From assembly GCF_024713975.1 (NCBI RefSeq), contig NC_091116.1, forward strand, positions 12,368,986 to 12,432,985: a stretch of 64,000 nt of DNA, written 5' to 3'. The DNA comes from Paralichthys olivaceus. Taxonomy: Eukaryota; Chordata; Actinopteri; Pleuronectiformes; Paralichthyidae. A model generated the notes under the pieces. The model was not told the origin of the DNA, made no database searches, and was given only the letters and a program-made list of their open reading frames with translations. The translations under genes were made by a program, and so were the position numbers. Position 1 is the stretch's first letter. Every line of letters starts with the position of its first letter. Of this stretch, positions 58,201-64,000 are shown piece after piece.

Positions 58201-61200
58201 TTAAATCCCTTTATTAGAAGCAGCTTTTTTTTTTTTTTTGAAAAACTGATTAAAAAGATGATGCAAATTAGTTTAAAGTTTTTAAAATCCTGGACAACGT
58301 GTTGTTAGTGATTTGAGGGAATTTCCCTTCAGACATCTCACCAGTGTGTTAACAACAGCAGTACAAATTAAAATAGACAAATCCACCAGTGCTGGCAGAG
58401 CATGGCTTTATCAGTTCATTATCGTGTTCGCACTCATCTCCGCACTCGTCCGTGTTTGAAATGTGGCTGCTGAACGAATCACTGCTCACAGGGAGGATAT
58501 GTTATACCTTCAGATGGGGCATTGACACTGACGTTCATGATAAACATTCAGATGACATTCCCAGATACTAAAAGCAACGTGTCAGTGTGTTGTGACAATT
58601 ATTGTCAGAGGATGTGTTTCATCGCTTCGTTAGTTAAAAAGCAATTTAACATAAATTAATTAATATTTATATTTGAGGACAAGTAGAAGAAAGTGGGAGT
58701 ATTACAAGAAGACTGTAAACCCCTCACAATGTTGTGTAACATCATTAATACACAACACACACTCCCTCACAGCTTACCCCCCCCACACACAGGAAGTTCA
58801 GAGGTCATTCAACGTCGTGTCTCTTTTCCATCTATTCTAACTATTCAGGGATGGGGCCAAAATATCCTGGATATGGACGCCGCCATCTTGCCTATTTGGA
58901 GCCAGAGTCTGCGTAGTAGTGATTTGAGGAGGATGGAGATTCAGTATCAAGACCCCCCCCCCCGGTACATGTGCTGGAACATTTGTGAGTCAATTATTTT
59001 TATATCATCAAATAACTGATGATAACCAAAGTTATCAGGAGCAACTTTTGGCTCCGTCATCATATCTTCCATCTTTATACGTCGACTATGGTTGGAACTA
59101 ATTATTAATGTTATCCTCATGCTGCTGTGAATCATGACATCAAGTTCATGCTCGCTATAATTCTGACACAGTTAAATAACCAAATCCCAAAACGAGCAGA
59201 TATTGTTGGAGGTGATATTGTTGATGCAGTCCGACATCATCAACGGGCTGATGAAGATTTACTGCAGCACAGCCGCCCTGAATGAGCACGCTGAACATCC
59301 ACACCTCACCTCGCAGACGTAAACCGGGGTCGTGTTTATCGATAAGAAATATTGACCAATATCTAAAAGTATACTCCACCTGAGGAGAGCTTACAGATTC
59401 ATCAGCCCGCAGCATATCACAACATCAGGCTGCAGCACAGGCTCTCTCAAAGGACCCGTACATTCACTCTCCGCTAAAAATAAAATCCTGGTGTCAGGTA
59501 CTGTACATACTCCCACAAGAAGTGACGAATCAGAACTTGAGTCAAATGCAAACTGTCTCCTAATGCAGGACAAGTGGAGGATCTAATTCACCAACTTTAC
59601 ATCTTCAGGAGAAGATCACATGATTGCTACAGCCGCAGTCGTCAAAATGAGGTAGACGAGATAGTAGAGATTAAAAATAGGCAAAAGAAAATACAGAGAA
59701 CACGAACAGATGCACCTTTCACTGCAGACAGAATATTATGTGGAGAGGGAGAGAAGCACAGGATGATTGTATTTGTGAAATATTGACAGTATATGTAAAT
59801 ATCTTATTATTTTCAATATCTACATAAATGCAAAAATACATAATTGTCATTTTCAGCCATACCAGATACCTGAGTGTATTAAATAGAGCAGTGGTGCATT
59901 TACTGCAAAGTCATTCAACTTTTCATTGCTCGGAGTAAGAACGTGTTATTTACAGTCTGATTTCAAGGCACCTCAGATCCACAGGGAGCAGTTCCTTAGA
60001 TTTCTGGTCACCGAGGGTCACATCTTTCTCACAATCGCTGTTCCCGTCACTTGTAGTTTTAACAATACTGTGTGCAGTTGTCAGCAGCTTGAAAAAACCT
60101 AATGTGTAAGCTCAGAGACCGACTTCACAGTCAAAAGCAACGGTGGCAGCTTTACGCCCAAAGCATTTGGAAATTCTCTCTGCTTCAAACGGATCACATT
60201 TTCTCAATTACATACATCCCTTTCTGAAATCTCCGCATATGTCTCTCTTAAGCCGAGGATTTAAAGTGACTCGCTGTAACTGCAAAGGCAGATTTACTTC
60301 AAAAACGTGTAACCACACTTTTTCTTTCCTCGTGGTCGGCTGTGAATGTCTGAGAAAAATGGAGGAAACAGAAAATCAAATATCTAAAAAACTGCATTTT
60401 GAAAAAATCGTCTTTTTCATCATAATTTCATTTCTGTTTTCCGACTGAAGCTGCTTATTTTTTGCATATTTCCAGGCCCATTACTCCATTATCATCATTA
60501 GTAACAGGGAGCAGTGGCCAAATTAATAGCAGGAACCATTTTGACTGTGCCCAGAATGAACTGAGCTAATTGGACTGGTCCTGAGGCGTGATTTGGCCGT
60601 CCTGCGTTCTCTGCCCTAATCTGAAATAATGAGGTCAGTAATAAGGTTACACTCTCTGACTGCACAGTGTGGGACCAGCTGCCAAGGACGAGCAGCGCAG
60701 CCCGGCAATTGAAGCAGGTTTGACGTCTGGCCTTACAGCAATTTTGTCGCCCGCTGCGATGTGAATGCTGTAGCCACATGCTGCGAGCAAAGCCCTGCAG
60801 GAGCCTCTGACCAGTGGCGTGCCAATCAAAAACTACTTGAGCCGGCCACGTATTTTCTTTGAGTTTTGGGGAATCTGCCAGACGCGTGAGTTAATGCAGC
60901 ATATGCTACTTACGTTCGTCAGTCCGTTTTAACAAAACTAAAACTGGTTGCTATGCGAACTCGTTTGGTATCCAAGGAGCTTATTACTGATCCTCTCATC
61001 CTCTTTTTTGATGGATGTTCCTGAGACACATTTACCCACAATCCCACAAACACACGTATCACACAATTAAAGAACATGCCGTGATTTTCCAGTGTATTTG
61101 TATTTATGTGTTTCCACTGGCGGGGGGTGAAGGAGAGAGGTGACAGGGAAGTGACGAGCTAAATATCGATGTTGTTACAGAAAACGTCAGAAGTCAACTT

Positions 61201-63845
61201 AAATAAAAAGTGTGCCGTTAGTGCTGTGAGAGGGATCTTTAGGAAATGTTCTCTCTTGTGCTGGAGAGTTAAATAACCCAGTGAAGAGTGAGCGGAGATA
61301 AGACTCGTCACACCCTTCTGCTTGTAGCCTGAAGGTGAGCGTGGGCGTCATCCATTCCCATGATGTTTTATCCCTGACTGTCTGCACTCCTATTGCTATA
61401 TGTGACTCGCATCAGGCAACTCAGCCTGACCATCACTAAGTTGGATTGTCTTTGGCACTATTTGAAATCCATGAAATGGGTTCAGACTTTGACGATTATG
61501 TCTTAACTTCAGGTACTGAGTATGAAGCGATCAGGATTATAGATATATAAAGAAACCTCGCTTAAGAACAGCAGGGCTGAAATCCAAACAAGAGACTTTT
61601 AAATGGTCGATCAGAGAAGTATTAAATATTAAGCTGAGCTGTGACATCAGTTGAAAACACTCACTGATGACTCACAGAATCAAAGTAAATCTAAGGGAGG
61701 GTCCAGACCAGGTCGGTCAACAGACAGAAAATCTACCAAGCTTCGGGACGTGAACACTTAATGTGGCAGATCTGTGGCTGTGGAACAAGTTATGACTCAC
61801 AACTCATGCAACAAATTCATGGGGACAGAGTGAATTATGACTCACGGGGGAATTTGGCATTTCTTGAGCCTTTCCTCCTCCGGTCACATGTGACTTCACT
61901 GGCAGAGGCCATAAGTAGTTACGAGACATCACAGGAAAAAATATTCCCTTTGTATTTAACGGATTTAACATCACAATCTTGTGTGGTGAAACAGAGCAGA
62001 GGCGGAATGGTCCCTGGTCGAGGACAACCCTGACCTCTGTGTGGAAGGAGCGCCGCGCCGCACGGATCGATGAAGTATCACGTTATCAGTGAGTACTTCT
62101 CAAGATGGGCCCGGTGCAGTATCATATTGAATCAGATTTGTCTGTGCTGCGGTACGCCACAGACGCATCCTTCTCAGTAAACACCTACAGGAGTTTGTAC
62201 AGCTCTCATTAGCTCTGTGAATGGAAACACGAGTCTTTAATTGACGCTTTAGAGAAGGGAATTTGGTGCAGAGCCCAGATGTTTAGAAATGAAGCCAGCC
62301 CATGTGAGCAAAGTGCCAAAGTGCCAGAGTTAATGACCGCTGATTTCACGCTAACTATTATATAGAGTTGACAAGTGTTGACTGGAGTGTTGTTGATTCA
62401 CTCAGAGTGCTGACGCGGCTCCGAGACGCCTCTTCAGAACTATTTAAAAGCGTTAAATTAAGTCTGATGGCTGCCGTTAATGGACTGGAAGGATTCTTGA
62501 AGGCCCTTCCGCTCCATATCATGTCGCCCCCCCCGCCCCCTTTAACACTCATGGTAACATATGGTGATTTGCTCTCTGAACCGACTCCGAGGCAAATTGG
62601 CTTCAACCCGCAGGCAGCACACCTCGGAGGACCCTGCCCTTCTTAAGTGATTTACTCACTTAAGCTTAGCTCTGCTGGTTCTGTAATTACAGGAAATTGA
62701 ATCAGACCTTCAGAGGAGGAAACGCTCTGTCTGCTGGCTGCTTGCACATGCCAGGTGGTGAGCGTGTTAACACCGCGGCTTTAACACCCTCTGCACCCCG
62801 CGTTACATATAATTAAGAGGAACTCGCATGTGTGGCAAAGCCCCGAGGAAACAGAAAATTCAAGGAGAGATGGTTCCACAACGAAGCACCGTTAGAAGAT
62901 CTTTGGTTTCACACAGACTGAACAAAGCCTCTGTTGCAATGATCACGTTCATCACTTTGTCAATCACCTAAAGGTGTTCGACCTACGATCCAGTTCAAAA
63001 TGAAATCAGCACCAAATTACTGCTCCACAAATAATAGATTAAATGTTCAAGTTCCACAAAGCATTCAGTGTTAAAGGACACAATTCATTCATTCATTCAT
63101 TCACTCACTCAACATCAGGCCGAGAGACCAGGGGACAGAGTGAATGAGTGTGTGAGTGAGTTAATTAATAAGTTAGTGTGTGAGTGAGTGAGTGTGTCAG
63201 TAAATATTAAAAGTTCAGTGAGTGAGCAAGTGAATGAGCCGGTTTTGTTCATTGATATATTATAAGGGTGAAGTCTATGAATGAGTGACTCTGCAGGGGG
63301 ACACCTCACCTCTTCCTCCTCTGGGCGCTCTTCTTGTCCCTCTTGTTCATCACCACCGGGACGCAGCTCGTCAGCTCGGTCCAGTCCGCGTGCAGCCCGC
63401 AGCTCCAGCCGGTGGAGAACCGGGAGAAGAGCCACGACTCGGCCCTCCCCGGCCGGTGACAGGTGCACTTCCTCTGGCCGGGCAGGCAGTCGCAGGGCTG
63501 CTCCAGCTGGATGTTCTTCACCAGGTGCCGCCCAAACGTGGTGCCGCCGGTCTTCTGGATGTGGAGGAACACCATCACGTCGTCTCCTCGGATGTTGAAG
63601 TCGACGTGTCGGTCCAGGTCCCGCTCCGTGAAGTTGAATCTGGCGGTGATTTTAGAGGGCAGGTCCTCGTCCGGCTCCGGGTAAACTAACTCGAACCCGG
63701 ACGAGTAGCGCTGGACCAGCCCCTGGTCCTCGCTCCTGAAGTAGCAGGTGTTGGAGTCCGCCGGGCACACGTACTGGTACCCGATCATGAGGAAGAGCAC
63801 CGCCGCGATGGGGATGAAGATGAGTCGGTTGAACTTCTCCTCCAT
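52286..63845 (-). CDS. hs6st3: Heparan-sulfate 6-O-sulfotransferase 3
   Basis: Exon 1 is 63845-63310 and exon 2 is 53054-52286; AG joins G at the boundary to give RKRNFYYITMLRDP, 434 aa in total (human HS6ST3 about 471). The enzyme moves sulfate from PAPS to the 6-O position of glucosamine in heparan sulfate in the Golgi. It is a type II membrane protein with a short cytoplasmic start, an anchor at about 8-24 and a stem. The 5'-phosphosulfate motif HIQKTGGTT is at 95-103; the 3'-phosphate motif LRDPVSRYLSEW is at the start of exon 2. The stretch LANNRQVRMLADLSLVGCYN and the end TEDYSSQVVQW (human TEDYNSQVVRW) favour HS6ST3 over HS6ST1 and 2, as does the oxgr1 neighbour. The stem is shorter than in human, and the C-terminal tail carries eight Gly then an acidic run. 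Confidence 0.92.
63083..63112. repeat. (ATTC)n microsatellite grading into (CACT)n
   Basis: About five ATTC units then CACT units. Confidence 0.85.
63135..63240. repeat. Degenerate (GAGT)n microsatellite
   Basis: GAGT/GTGT units with interruptions. It is roughly complementary in content to the ATTC/CACT tract 30 bases upstream, so the two could pair partly. Confidence 0.6.
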
Positions 63846-64000
63846 GGTGGGAAACTGTGAATCACGAAGACGGCGATGTGATGTCCGAGTCGTGCTTCTC
63901 TTCCCCGCGTCTCATCCTGCGCTCCGGCTCCTCTCCAGACGCGCGGAGCTCCGGTTCGTGTCCCGCACTCCGGCCTCGTCCTGCACCGCAACACGTCCAC
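63846..64000 (-). promoter_or_regulatory. hs6st3 5' UTR / promoter-proximal region
   Basis: GC-rich sequence directly before the hs6st3 ATG (63845) and running off the window. The open frame here has no family likeness and is treated as untranslated leader. Confidence 0.5.

Larger units (their letters stand above)
53055..63309 (-). other. Single large intron of hs6st3
   Basis: This 10.3 kb intron shows no coding exon on either strand. It has T/A runs (53637, 58228), a C run near 58952, an inverted repeat at 54793/54874, ATTC and GAGT microsatellites near its 5' end, and several balanced-composition, TAAT-rich blocks (54430-54700, 60480-60830, 62290-62520) that may be conserved non-coding elements. 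A stretch near 59045-59100 contains words similar to the dispersed repeat found at 34556. Confidence 0.55.

Noticed and set aside
63083-63240. Regularly spaced short repeats suggesting a CRISPR-like array
   Set aside because: They are simple ATTC/GAGT microsatellites without unique spacers, in a vertebrate intron.
1-64000. tRNA, rRNA or viral/retroviral genes
   Set aside because: No cloverleaf with intact A and B boxes, no rRNA words, and no gag/pol/env or reverse-transcriptase motifs were seen by eye on either strand.

Overview
The window is nuclear DNA of a bony fish. It has long spliced genes with GT-AG introns, AATAAA signals, many (CA)n/(GT)n tracts and fish-type interspersed repeats. 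The gene set (two claudin-10-like genes, dzip1, a type XXVIII collagen, klhl41, oxgr1, hs6st3) resembles the human 13q32 neighbourhood (CLDN10, DZIP1, HS6ST3, OXGR1). Here col28 and klhl41 lie between them, and DNAJC3 and UGGT2 are not seen. The compact layout suggests a percomorph teleost, but that is inference.

Layout. 1-4.3 kb (+): the last coding exon of an upstream gene, probably a third claudin, then two complete claudin-10-like genes in tandem. 6.0-14.2 kb (-): dzip1, rebuilt as 17 coding exons and 877 aa, convergent with the claudins; its ATG is the last codon of a 5' exon. 14.3-22.6 kb: a gene desert with repeat fragments and no convincing gene. 22.6-39.6 kb (+): a complete collagen XXVIII gene (34 coding exons, about 1226 aa: signal peptide, VWA, 531-residue collagen domain, VWA, Ser/Gly-rich linker, Kunitz). 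42.2-45.6 kb (+): klhl41 (6 exons, 607 aa) behind a MEF2-like/TATA element. 47.6-48.6 kb (+): oxgr1, with its coding region in one exon. 48.6-52.3 kb: intergenic, with a possible promoter and small spliced exons near 49.8 kb. 52.3-63.8 kb (-): hs6st3, two exons around a 10.3 kb intron.

The genes do not form one pathway. They cover tight junctions (claudins), cilia and Hedgehog signalling (dzip1), extracellular matrix (col28), the muscle sarcomere (klhl41), metabolite sensing (oxgr1) and heparan sulfate modification (hs6st3).

The strongest observations are these. Collagen exons repeat a 23-residue module with a Gly-X-Gly defect always at residues 16-18. One collagen intron appears to use a GC donor. 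dzip1, a cilia gene, carries RFX X-box-like palindromes. One of two tandem claudins has an extra intron just after the conserved ECL1 tryptophan. All exon boundaries were read by eye from splice consensus, phase continuity and remembered family resemblance; no database search was run.
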